From Spirochaetaceae bacterium (GTDB lineage: Bacteria > Spirochaetota > Spirochaetia > Treponematales > Treponemataceae), in contig JAGARN010000005.1 in NCBI GenBank assembly GCA_017622235.1, positions 1-64,000 on the forward strand: 64,000 bases of DNA, given 5' to 3'. Positions within the stretch are counted from its first letter, which is position 1; every line of letters begins with the position of its first letter. The notes below the pieces were generated by a model, which was not told the DNA's origin, ran no database searches, and worked only from the letters and a program-made list of their open reading frames with translations. This document shows positions 18,076 to 25,981 of the stretch, piece by piece. Made by a program: the position numbers and the translations under genes.

Positions 18076-18406
18076 CCTTGACCATAAAAAACTGCTCAAG
18101 CTTGGCATTATTGTGTTAATTGCTTTTTTTATGCTGGCTATGGTTATTCTTATAGCTAATTCTTTAGGTTCTAAAACTAAAAAAAATTCTGTAAACTTTA
18201 ATGAGGATTTTACATTGTTTCAACCGTTGATGCAGGTTGAAACGCCAGTTATGCCTGATGATTATTATCTTACAAGACCAAGAAATTATGAGTGGACTCA
18301 AGAAGATGTTAATCAGTGGTTTACTCCTCCTAATGGTCAGCTTTTGGAGCAACTTAATTCCGCAAATGATTATATGATAACCAATATTCTGGAGGCTGCT
18401 CCATGA
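18065..18406 (+). CDS. Small single-pass membrane protein
   Basis: A 113-residue protein with a basic N-terminus, one hydrophobic helix (about residues 12-33) and a polar domain of about 80 residues containing DDYYLTRPRNYEWT. No family is recognised. The ATG at 18065 follows GAGGGG by five to six bases; the next codon at 18068 is also ATG. The start lies inside the 3' end of smc (11-nt overlap), and its stop overlaps the next gene in an ATGA junction. The three genes are therefore an operon. Its topology suggests an inner-membrane protein facing the periplasm. Confidence 0.75.
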   Translation: MMSSLDHKKLLKLGIIVLIAFFMLAMVILIANSLGSKTKKNSVNFNEDFTLFQPLMQVETPVMPDDYYLTRPRNYEWTQEDVNQWFTPPNGQLLEQLNSANDYMITNILEAAP

Positions 18407-20433
18407 AAACTTTACTTCGTTGTTTTTTTATTTTACTGTGTTTGGGTCTTTTTGTTTCTTGTCTCTCTACATCACAGACCGCCGAAGTTCAGGATGTTCC
18501 AGTTGAAGCAGGCATTGAATCTGAATTTATAGAGTCTGACCCTGTTGAACCTGTGGATACAGAACAGAAGGAAACTCCAAGTGAGATAATTAAAGGCGAG
18601 GAAGATGTTTTTGAAGAAATGCTACCTGTTTTATCAACAGATTTATCTTCTGATGAGGCAAAGAAACTTTTTGGTGGAGCTGATACTTTTTTTGAAGTAA
18701 ATACGGATGTAGGAGATGGTTCTGAAATCCCAAAAAAATCTTTTTCATCTTCAAAAATTTCAGAAGAATCTGTTATTCTTTCACCTAATGATTTGCACCA
18801 CAGAGAAAATGGTGCTGATTTAATGAATTTATCTGTAGACGTAGTAACGCCATCTTTACCGGTAAGTTCAGTTTTGGAAGAAGAAGCAGAAGTGCAAGAA
18901 GTAACGCCATCTTTACCGGTAGCTCCAGTTTTGGAAGAAGAAGCAGAGGTACAAGAAGCAACGCCATCTTTACCGGTAGCTCCAGTTTTGGAAGAAGAAG
19001 CAGAGGTGCAAGAAGCAACACCATCTTTACCGGTAAGTTCAGTTTTGGAAGAAGAAGCAGAGGTGCAAGAAGCAACGCCATCTTTACCGGTAAGTTCAGT
19101 TTTGGAAGAAGAAGCAGAGGTACAAGAAGCAACGCCATCTTTACCGGCAAGTTCAGTTTTGGAAGAAGAAGCAGAGGTGCAAGAAGCAACGCCATCTTTA
19201 CCGGTAACTCCAGTTTTGGAAGAAGAAGCAGAGGTGCAAGAAGCAACGCCATCTTTACCGGTAAGTTCAGTTTTGGAAGAAGAAGCAGAGGTACAAGAAG
19301 TAACGCCATCTTTACCGGTTGAGATTTCTCGAAGTGTTTCAATGGCTAACAGACAATATTTAGATGTAGTTTATCCAGGTTCTGGATGGGTTTATTTAGG
19401 AGAAGTTAATCCAGAAGGTAAACCAATTCAAAACACACTTTTGACTTATTTCGGTAAAAGAAGAAACAATACAGACACAACTTTTACGCTACGTTCTTCT
19501 AGTCCAGGTTCTACTATTTTACATTTTTACAAACAGGATATATTGACAGCAACTTTTATAGATGACTATATGGAAGTAACTATAAACCCTGAAATTGCAG
19601 TTGCAGGTAGTCGTATAACTGCAACTCCTTATAGTGAAATTGTTCCCCCCTATCAATATAAAGTTCCTAATCCAGCGGATTTTAAGTTAACTCAAGAAAT
19701 TCAAACTGAGGAAGCGTTGCTTGAATCAGCCGAAAATGTTATAGACGCTACAGACAATCAATTTATTGATCAAAGTGTTAATGTAGAGGAACAACAGATT
19801 AACAATGTAGAAGCAGCAGAAAATGTTGCGGAGCAAACCATGCAGATTGCAAAAGAAATTCAAGGTGAAGACTCTGTGCTTTCTGAACCTCAGATTCAAT
19901 CTTCTCCTGTTCCTCTTGTTCCACAATCTGCTAATGGTAGTGATGGTATAACTGTTATACAAAATGCAGCATTAGAGTCTAATTCTCAAGATTCATTTTC
20001 CACTTTAGAAGATGATTTGCTTGGTTATACGGAAATTGAAACTCCAATGTTGACAGATGGTATTGGTTCAACTTTAGGTAATAGTTCTACAACAACACCG
20101 CTGTCACAGCCTGTTTCAGATTCTGAAGAAATTTCTGAAATAGATGGTGATGGACTTTCTTTTCTTGAAAAAGCTCAAGAAGAGTATTACAACGAAAACT
20201 ATAAAAATGCAGCAGAGTATTTAGATAAGTTTTTTGAGGTTGCAAATTCTCAATTAGATGCTGGACTATATCTTGAGGGTCAAATCTACGAGGCTAAGTC
20301 TGAAATTCAAAATATTCGTAGAGCTATTTCAGCTTATAAAAAGGTGATAGACCAATATCCACTAAGCCCTTTTTGGCAGCCATCAAAAAATCGTGAAACT
20401 TATTTAAATAGATTTTACTTCGATATACGTTAA
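18403..20433 (+). CDS. Repeat-rich lipoprotein with C-terminal TPR-like region
   Basis: The 676-residue product begins with a lipoprotein signal (hydrophobic run, then LFVSCL with the lipidated cysteine near residue 20) and an acidic region. Eight tandem 19-residue units follow, based on ATPSLPVSSVLEEEAEVQE (residues 148-299), plus a partial ninth. Then comes a beta-rich domain (MANRQYLDVVYPGSGWVYLGE onward), an acidic linker, and a C-terminal stretch that resembles tetratricopeptide repeats (NYKNAAEYLDKFF, IRRAISAYKKVIDQYP). It is probably a membrane-anchored scaffold in the periplasm or on the surface. The Pro-Glu-rich repeat likely forms an extended stalk. Function is unknown. Confidence 0.85.
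   Translation: MKTLLRCFFILLCLGLFVSCLSTSQTAEVQDVPVEAGIESEFIESDPVEPVDTEQKETPSEIIKGEEDVFEEMLPVLSTDLSSDEAKKLFGGADTFFEVNTDVGDGSEIPKKSFSSSKISEESVILSPNDLHHRENGADLMNLSVDVVTPSLPVSSVLEEEAEVQEVTPSLPVAPVLEEEAEVQEATPSLPVAPVLEEEAEVQEATPSLPVSSVLEEEAEVQEATPSLPVSSVLEEEAEVQEATPSLPASSVLEEEAEVQEATPSLPVTPVLEEEAEVQEATPSLPVSSVLEEEAEVQEVTPSLPVEISRSVSMANRQYLDVVYPGSGWVYLGEVNPEGKPIQNTLLTYFGKRRNNTDTTFTLRSSSPGSTILHFYKQDILTATFIDDYMEVTINPEIAVAGSRITATPYSEIVPPYQYKVPNPADFKLTQEIQTEEALLESAENVIDATDNQFIDQSVNVEEQQINNVEAAENVAEQTMQIAKEIQGEDSVLSEPQIQSSPVPLVPQSANGSDGITVIQNAALESNSQDSFSTLEDDLLGYTEIETPMLTDGIGSTLGNSSTTTPLSQPVSDSEEISEIDGDGLSFLEKAQEEYYNENYKNAAEYLDKFFEVANSQLDAGLYLEGQIYEAKSEIQNIRRAISAYKKVIDQYPLSPFWQPSKNRETYLNRFYFDIR
18844..19320 (+). 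repeat. In-frame 57-bp tandem repeat
   Basis: The sequence ACGCCATCTTTACCGG recurs at exact 57-bp spacing from 18847 to 19303, giving eight full units and a partial ninth. Variation is confined to a few codons (SS, AP or TP; V or A). Repeat number can change without altering the reading frame. Confidence 0.95.
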
Positions 20434-20492
20434 AAGAACGCTGCTAAAAAAATTGAATTTTCGAATCGAAATAACTATACAAAATAAAAAAG

Positions 20493-20521
20493 TTGACCTT
20501 TTTGTACTAAGTTATTATCTT
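20493..20521 (+). promoter_or_regulatory. grpE-dnaK promoter, TTGACC-17-TATCTT
   Basis: TTGACC and TATCTT are 17 bp apart, and the predicted start point near 20528 leaves a 25-nt leader with AAGGTGA before the grpE ATG. No CIRCE element is present. The promoter looks like the ordinary vegetative type. Confidence 0.6.
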
Positions 20522-20553
20522 AATAGTAAGAACATATGATAAGGTGAAACAAA

Positions 20554-21201
20554 ATGAATAAAAAACAGGAGACGGATGTTCAACAGCAGGATGCACAGCA
20601 GTACTTGGCAGAGGAAGAACCTATTCAATCTGCACAAGATGTGCAACAAGAATGTGAAGAAGAACAAACCTCTGAACAAAAAATTAGTCAATTAGAGAAA
20701 GTCGTGGAGGACTTAAAAAAGGCAAATGCGGAGCTTCAAGATCAATACCTACGAAAGGTTGCAGATTTTGACAATTATCGCAAGCGTATGATAAAAGAAA
20801 AACAAGATGCTTTTGATTATGCAAATACTAATTTATTGTCTGATTTACTAGAAAGTCTTGATAATTTTGATAGGGCTTTAGAAGCTTCTAGTAATGCAAC
20901 AGATGTTCAGTCTGTAGTGCAGGGTGTTCAGATGACAAAGGATAAGTTGGTTTCTATGTTGGAAAACAAATACAATCTTGTTGGTTATGGTCAAAAAGGT
21001 GATATTTTTGATCCTAACATTCATGAAGCCATAGCAAGTGTACCTGGACCAGTTGCCGAAGCCCTTTGTTCTGAAGTATATTTAAGAGGATATAAGTTAA
21101 AAGAAAGAGTTATAAGACATGCTAAGGTAATGGTACAAATGCCAGACGGTTCTGTTTCATCAGAAAATGAAGACAGTTCTGATGGTGCGGATGTTGAATA
21201 G
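20554..21201 (+). CDS. grpE: Nucleotide exchange factor GrpE
   Basis: GrpE releases ADP from DnaK in the Hsp70 cycle. The 215 residues have an acidic, glutamine-rich N-terminus, a long coiled-coil helix (SQLEKVVEDLKKANAELQDQYLRKVADFDNYRKRM) and a C-terminal beta domain with FDPNIHEAIASVPG and VMVQ. The start follows AAGGTGA by 7 nt. It lies upstream of dnaK in the same transcription unit. hrcA, which often precedes grpE, is not adjacent. Confidence 0.96.
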   Translation: MNKKQETDVQQQDAQQYLAEEEPIQSAQDVQQECEEEQTSEQKISQLEKVVEDLKKANAELQDQYLRKVADFDNYRKRMIKEKQDAFDYANTNLLSDLLESLDNFDRALEASSNATDVQSVVQGVQMTKDKLVSMLENKYNLVGYGQKGDIFDPNIHEAIASVPGPVAEALCSEVYLRGYKLKERVIRHAKVMVQMPDGSVSSENEDSSDGADVE

Positions 21202-21259
21202 AGTTTTATAGACACCTTTCGCCATTAATGTGGTGAATAAAGGATTAGGAGATAGAAAT

Positions 21260-23188
21260 ATGGGAAAAATTATTGGTATTGACTTGGGAACAACAAACTC
21301 TTGTGTTGCGGTTATGGAAGGCGGAGAACCTGTTGTTATTCAAAATTCTGAAGGCGGAAGAACGACTCCTTCGATTGTGGGTTTTACTGCTAAAGGTGAA
21401 CGTGTAGTAGGTCAGCCTGCTAAGAACCAGATGGTAACAAATCCAGAAAACACTGTTTATTCAATTAAGCGTTTTATTGGTCATCGTTATAACGAATTAT
21501 CTGGTGAAGCTAAAATGGTTCCATACAAGGTTGTGGATCACGGAGAAGATGTTCGTATTGATATTGCAGGAAAGGAATACTCTCCACAAGAGATTAGTGC
21601 ATTCATTCTTCAAAAGATGAAAAAGACAGCAGAGGATTATCTTGGTGAAACTGTTACAGAAGCCGTAATTACAGTTCCTGCTTATTTTAACGATGCTCAG
21701 CGTCAAGCAACAAAAGATGCTGGTAAAATTGCAGGTCTTGATGTTAAGCGTATTATCAATGAACCTACGGCAGCATCTTTAGCTTATGGTTTTAATAAAG
21801 ATCAAAAGTCGGAAAAAACCATTGCTGTTTACGATTTAGGTGGTGGTACCTTTGATATTTCAATTCTTGAATTAGGGGATGGAGTCTTTGAGGTTAAATC
21901 AACTAACGGAGATACTCACCTTGGTGGAGACGATTTTGATCGATGTATAATAAATTGGTTAGTAGATGAATTTAAAGCTGACACAGGAATTGATTTGTCT
22001 CAGGATAGAATGGCATTGCAGCGTTTGCGTGAAGCAGCAGAAAAAGCAAAGATTGAACTTTCTGCAGTTGCAAGTACAGAAATAAACTTGCCATTTATTA
22101 CAGCTGATTCAACAGGACCTAAACACCTGCAAAAATCTCTAACACGGGCCAAATTTGAACAGATGACAGAAGACTTGTTAGAGCGTACAAAAGAGCCTTG
22201 CCGCAAAGCTTTAAAGGATGCGGGTGTTACTGCTGATAAAATTGATGAAGTTCTTTTAGTTGGTGGTTCAACTCGTATGCCAAAGGTTATGCAGGTTGTA
22301 AAAGAACTTTTTGGTAAAGAAGGATCTAAAGGTGTAAATCCAGATGAAGCTGTTGCTGTGGGAGCTGCTATTCAAGGTGGAATTTTAGGTGGTGATGTTA
22401 AAGACGTATTGTTGCTTGACGTTACACCTCTTTCATTAGGTATTGAAACGATGGGTGGTGTATTTACACGTCTTATTTCACGTAATACAACAATTCCTAC
22501 TCGAAAAAGTCAGATTTTTTCTACTGCAGCAGATAGTCAAACCGCTGTATCTATTCATGTGCTACAGGGTGAACGAGAGATGGCTTCTCAGAACCGTACT
22601 CTCGGTCGTTTTGACTTAATTGGTATTCCTGCTGCTCCTCGTGGTGTTCCTCAAATCGAAGTAACTTTCGATATTGACGCTAATGGTATCGTACATGTTT
22701 CTGCAAAGGATTTGGGTACTGGAAAAGAACAGTCTGTTCGTATTGAAAGTTCTAGTGGCCTTAGTGAAAGCGAAATTGATAGAATGGTAAAAGAAGCAGA
22801 AGCTAATGCCGAAGCAGACAAAAAAGAACGTGAGCGTGTAGAAGTTCGTAACGAAGCAGATTCATTGGTTTATGCTACAGAAAAAAGCATGAATGAGCTT
22901 GGGGATAAGGTTGCACCTGCTGATAAACAAAAAATTGATGATGCAGTTGCTGCTCTTAAACAAGCTCTTTCTGGTGATGATGTAGAGGCAATTAAAGCAA
23001 AGACAGAAGAACTTAAGCAGGCTTCTTACAAAATTGCAGAAGAAGTTTATAAACAACAGCAAGCAGCAGGTGCAACTGGTGGCGACATGGGTGGTACTGA
23101 TGCAACTTCATCTGCAAATGATGCAGGAACTTCCGCAAAGGGTTCTGCTGATGATGTTGATTACGAGGTTGTTGACGACGATAAATAG
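21260..23188 (+). CDS. dnaK: Chaperone DnaK (Hsp70)
   Basis: An ATP-dependent chaperone of 642 residues. The nucleotide-binding domain starts [17 protein letters not shown] and contains [32 protein letters not shown] and [11 protein letters not shown]. The substrate-binding domain follows [10 protein letters not shown], and the product ends in an acidic tail ([11 protein letters not shown]). The ATG at 21260 follows AGGAG by 8 nt; a GTG at 21230 would add ten unlikely residues. A terminator hairpin follows, separating it from dnaJ. Confidence 0.98.
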   Translation: MGKIIGIDLGTTNSCVAVMEGGEPVVIQNSEGGRTTPSIVGFTAKGERVVGQPAKNQMVTNPENTVYSIKRFIGHRYNELSGEAKMVPYKVVDHGEDVRIDIAGKEYSPQEISAFILQKMKKTAEDYLGETVTEAVITVPAYFNDAQRQATKDAGKIAGLDVKRIINEPTAASLAYGFNKDQKSEKTIAVYDLGGGTFDISILELGDGVFEVKSTNGDTHLGGDDFDRCIINWLVDEFKADTGIDLSQDRMALQRLREAAEKAKIELSAVASTEINLPFITADSTGPKHLQKSLTRAKFEQMTEDLLERTKEPCRKALKDAGVTADKIDEVLLVGGSTRMPKVMQVVKELFGKEGSKGVNPDEAVAVGAAIQGGILGGDVKDVLLLDVTPLSLGIETMGGVFTRLISRNTTIPTRKSQIFSTAADSQTAVSIHVLQGEREMASQNRTLGRFDLIGIPAAPRGVPQIEVTFDIDANGIVHVSAKDLGTGKEQSVRIESSSGLSESEIDRMVKEAEANAEADKKERERVEVRNEADSLVYATEKSMNELGDKVAPADKQKIDDAVAALKQALSGDDVEAIKAKTEELKQASYKIAEEVYKQQQAAGATGGDMGGTDATSSANDAGTSAKGSADDVDYEVVDDDK

Positions 23189-23214
23189 TAGTTGCAACTA
23201 GGTTGTATGGAATT

Positions 23215-23262
23215 GGACTGATTTGCGTGTTATGTTTTATACTCGTAGGTCAGTCCTTTTTT
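23215..23262 (+). terminator. Rho-independent terminator after dnaK
   Basis: GGACTGA (23215-23221) pairs with TCAGTCC (23250-23256), followed by six T. The loop is long (28 nt), so the stem may be only moderately efficient. Confidence 0.6.
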
Positions 23263-23289
23263 CCGTATTATTGCACCTATTATTTTTTT

Positions 23290-23317
23290 TTGATAAGATA
23301 ACACAAAGTTGTATATT
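23290..23317 (+). promoter_or_regulatory. dnaJ promoter, TTGATA-16-TATATT
   Basis: TTGATA and TATATT are 16 bp apart, downstream of the dnaK terminator and before the AGAAGG ribosome-binding site of dnaJ. This suggests that dnaJ is also transcribed on its own. Confidence 0.45.
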
Positions 23318-23341
23318 CGATAAAATAGAAGGCTAAAGATA

Positions 23342-24463
23342 ATGGCGAAGCGTGATTATTATGAGGTTTTGGGTGTTCAAAAAGGTGCATCAAAGGATGA
23401 AATAAAAAAAGGATACCGTAAGCTTGCAGTACAATACCATCCAGATAAAAATCCTGGCGATAAGGTGGCAGAAGAAAAGTTTAAAGAAGCTACGGAAGCC
23501 TACGAGATACTTTCAGATGACCAAAAGCGACAGATTTACGACCAATATGGTTTTGCTGGTTTAGAAGGAATGGGTGGTGGCGGTGCTTCTGGTGGCTTTT
23601 CTCATGCTTTTAATGATTTTAGCGATTTGTTTGGCGACTTTGGAGGAATGTTCGAGAATTTGTTTGGAGGTGGAAGTCGTCGTCGTTCTGCTGAATCTTC
23701 AGGTCAGGGTGCAAGCCTTCGCTACGATTTGGAAATATCCTTTCAAGAAGCTGTGTACGGTACAGAAAAGCAAATTCAATTTCAACATAACGAGACTTGT
23801 GATTCATGTCATGGAACAGGTGGGGAAAATGGCTCTAAGCGAAAAACCTGTGCTACTTGTCAAGGTACTGGACAGATTCGTCGAAGCTCTGGATTCTTTT
23901 CTATCGCACAGCCCTGTCATACGTGTCAAGGTACCGGTTCTGTTATAGACAATCCTTGTAAAGCTTGTGGTGGAACAGGTTTACAACAAAAACGCAAGAA
24001 GGTTTCGATTAAAATTCCTGCTGGAGTGGATAATGGAAAGCGTATAACTATTCCTAGGCAAGGAGATGCTGGTCGTAACGGCGGTTCTGCAGGGGATCTT
24101 ATTGTTGTTCTTCATGTTTTACCTCACCAGTATTTTGAACGAGATGGGAATGACTTATACTGTGCAGTTCCTATATCTATTTCGCAGGCTACATTGGGTT
24201 CCGAAATTTATGTAACTGCTCTTGATGGTAAAAAACTAAAACTTAAAATTCCAGCAGGAACGCAAAATGGCAAACTCTTACGCCTTAGAGATGAAGGTGT
24301 TCCAGTTACAGGCTCTAATCGCAAAGGTGATTTATATATAAAAATTCTGATTCAAGTTCCAGAAAAACTTTCTTCAAAACAAAGGGGGCTTTTAGAAGAA
24401 TTCTCAAAGCTAGAAGGTGCTACGGATTCCCCACAGCCTATTGCACTTTCGTCAATAGGCTAG
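23342..24463 (+). CDS. dnaJ: Co-chaperone DnaJ (Hsp40)
   Basis: DnaJ stimulates the DnaK ATPase and delivers substrates. The 373 residues show the J domain with HPD (about 33-35, in YHPDKNPGD), a Gly/Phe-rich linker, the four zinc-binding CxxCxGxG repeats ([32 protein letters not shown]) and the C-terminal substrate domains. It is a full-length type I DnaJ. A strong terminator follows. Confidence 0.98.
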   Translation: MAKRDYYEVLGVQKGASKDEIKKGYRKLAVQYHPDKNPGDKVAEEKFKEATEAYEILSDDQKRQIYDQYGFAGLEGMGGGGASGGFSHAFNDFSDLFGDFGGMFENLFGGGSRRRSAESSGQGASLRYDLEISFQEAVYGTEKQIQFQHNETCDSCHGTGGENGSKRKTCATCQGTGQIRRSSGFFSIAQPCHTCQGTGSVIDNPCKACGGTGLQQKRKKVSIKIPAGVDNGKRITIPRQGDAGRNGGSAGDLIVVLHVLPHQYFERDGNDLYCAVPISISQATLGSEIYVTALDGKKLKLKIPAGTQNGKLLRLRDEGVPVTGSNRKGDLYIKILIQVPEKLSSKQRGLLEEFSKLEGATDSPQPIALSSIG

Positions 24464-24477
24464 TTTGTTATTTAATG

Positions 24478-24509
24478 CGGAATTCTTTGAAAGGATTCCG
24501 TTTTTTTTT
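24478..24509 (+). terminator. Rho-independent terminator after dnaJ
   Basis: CGGAATTCTTT and AAAGGATTCCG form a near-perfect stem with a minimal loop, followed by nine T. Confidence 0.9.
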
Positions 24510-24549
24510 GTTAAATATGTTTTTTTTTCTATCTTTTTTTAAATAGGTA

Positions 24550-24558
24550 TGCTATAAT
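24550..24558 (+). promoter_or_regulatory. Extended -10 promoter of the partner-switching operon
   Basis: TGCTATAAT is an extended -10 with a perfect TATAAT. The leader of about 32 nt carries AGGAG before the ATG at 24597. The -35 region is poor. Confidence 0.5.
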
Positions 24559-24596
24559 AAGTTGACAAATAACCTTTGTTATTGATAGGAGTATCT

Positions 24597-25979
24597 ATGT
24601 TTAAATCTGAACGGCGGTTAAGTCTGTTTGCTGTCAACTTTGCGGTATGTTTTTTATTCCTTTTTTTATGTTTGTTTTTTATATCCGAAGAATCTTTGCT
24701 TTTTTCGGGAATTTGTGTCTCAGTTATATTTGTTGTTTTGTTAATAATGGGGAAAACTGCTTATGGCTGGGCCTGTAAAAAACTGGAATATAAGGCACTT
24801 TACACTCAAGAAACGCAGCTTCTTTCAAAGTTTGTTGAAAGGTTACGTGGTTGTTACTCTATGGATGATTTCTTTGAGGCTGTAGGACAGATTCTTGAAA
24901 TTCAAGGAGATTGTTCAGTTCTTTATATAGACAGAAACAAAAAATATGTAATATATAATAGCCCTGATAGACTAACTTGTTCTCCAAATACGATGAGTTT
25001 GTTGGATTTAAACTTTGGTGAACTTCGTACAGATGGCGTTTATTTTATGGATGAGAACTTAGGACTCACTTCTCAATATCGAAGTTCTAGGGGTTTTTTC
25101 TTGGTTAAAGGTGATTTGCATCTCTATATTTTCTGTAAATATACACATCTTTTTGATAAATTAATATACGATACTCTTCTTGATGAATTTACTCACTTCC
25201 GTGAAAGAGAATCAATTATTTCTTCTTTGAGTGAAATTGCCCAGCTTTCAAAGGAATGGACCCTTTTGGCAGATATCCAGCAATCATTTTTGCCACAAAC
25301 TATGCCAAATATACCCATGTTAGATTTAGCAGCATACTTCCGTCCATTGGTTAATGTTTCTGGAGACTATTACACTGTTTTGCCTTTTGATGATCATAAG
25401 ACCCTTGTTATGCTTGGAGACGTTTCTGGTAAAGGTCTTGCAGCTGCATTGGTTATGGGTTTGGTTATGAATACAGTAAAGATTATCGAAGACAAAGAGG
25501 ATTTGGCAGGTGTTATACGTGCTGTTGACCGTGCCATAAAAAATATGCACCTACAAGATAAATATACTGTTTTGTTCATTGGTATTGTTGATACAGAAAA
25601 GATGACTATCCGCTACGTAAATGCATCTATGTCTGATCCAATTATTGTAACAAAAGCACCAGACGGTTATAAAATTAAACCTCTTACTTCAAACTGTTCT
25701 CTTATTGGTATTATTGAACTTGATGATATTGTTCCTGCTGAACAAAAGTTATTCAAAGGTGATGTTATTTTGATGGCATCTGATGGTGTTTCGGAAGTAA
25801 TGAACGAAGATGGTGTTGAATTAGGTAATACTGACTTGTATCTTGACACCATAAAAAATAGTGCTTGTAAATCAGCTTCACATTTTGTTGATGATATTGC
25901 GGATTTAGTTCTCTCTTATAACGGAGATAAAAAACTTAGAGATGACGTAACAATGCTTGTTGCAAAGGTAGGGGAGTAA
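24597..25979 (+). CDS. Membrane-anchored SpoIIE/RsbU-type PP2C phosphatase
   Basis: A serine phosphatase expected to dephosphorylate a STAS-domain protein in a partner-switching pathway. The 460 residues have two N-terminal membrane helices (about 8-55), a GAF-like region, then the SpoIIE domain. Metal-binding positions look intact: Asp257 in SGDYY, Asp275 in LGDVSGKG, Asp396 in MASDG and Asp449-Asp450 in LRDDVT. The start at 24597 has AGGAG five bases upstream. It is the first gene of a run with a second SpoIIE-type protein, a STAS protein and a VanY-like lipoprotein, and the STAS product is the obvious substrate candidate. No RsbW-type kinase is encoded nearby. Confidence 0.88.
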   Translation: MFKSERRLSLFAVNFAVCFLFLFLCLFFISEESLLFSGICVSVIFVVLLIMGKTAYGWACKKLEYKALYTQETQLLSKFVERLRGCYSMDDFFEAVGQILEIQGDCSVLYIDRNKKYVIYNSPDRLTCSPNTMSLLDLNFGELRTDGVYFMDENLGLTSQYRSSRGFFLVKGDLHLYIFCKYTHLFDKLIYDTLLDEFTHFRERESIISSLSEIAQLSKEWTLLADIQQSFLPQTMPNIPMLDLAAYFRPLVNVSGDYYTVLPFDDHKTLVMLGDVSGKGLAAALVMGLVMNTVKIIEDKEDLAGVIRAVDRAIKNMHLQDKYTVLFIGIVDTEKMTIRYVNASMSDPIIVTKAPDGYKIKPLTSNCSLIGIIELDDIVPAEQKLFKGDVILMASDGVSEVMNEDGVELGNTDLYLDTIKNSACKSASHFVDDIADLVLSYNGDKKLRDDVTMLVAKVGE

Positions 25980-25981
25980 TC

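Noticed and set aside
18785..19342. 185-codon minus-strand ORF, leucine-rich
   Set aside because: It is the reverse reading of the 57-bp in-frame repeat of the lipoprotein gene; 57 is divisible by three, so any open frame stays open.
20434..20553. CIRCE (HrcA operator) before grpE
   Set aside because: TTAGCACTC/GAGTGCTAA arms are not present on inspection.
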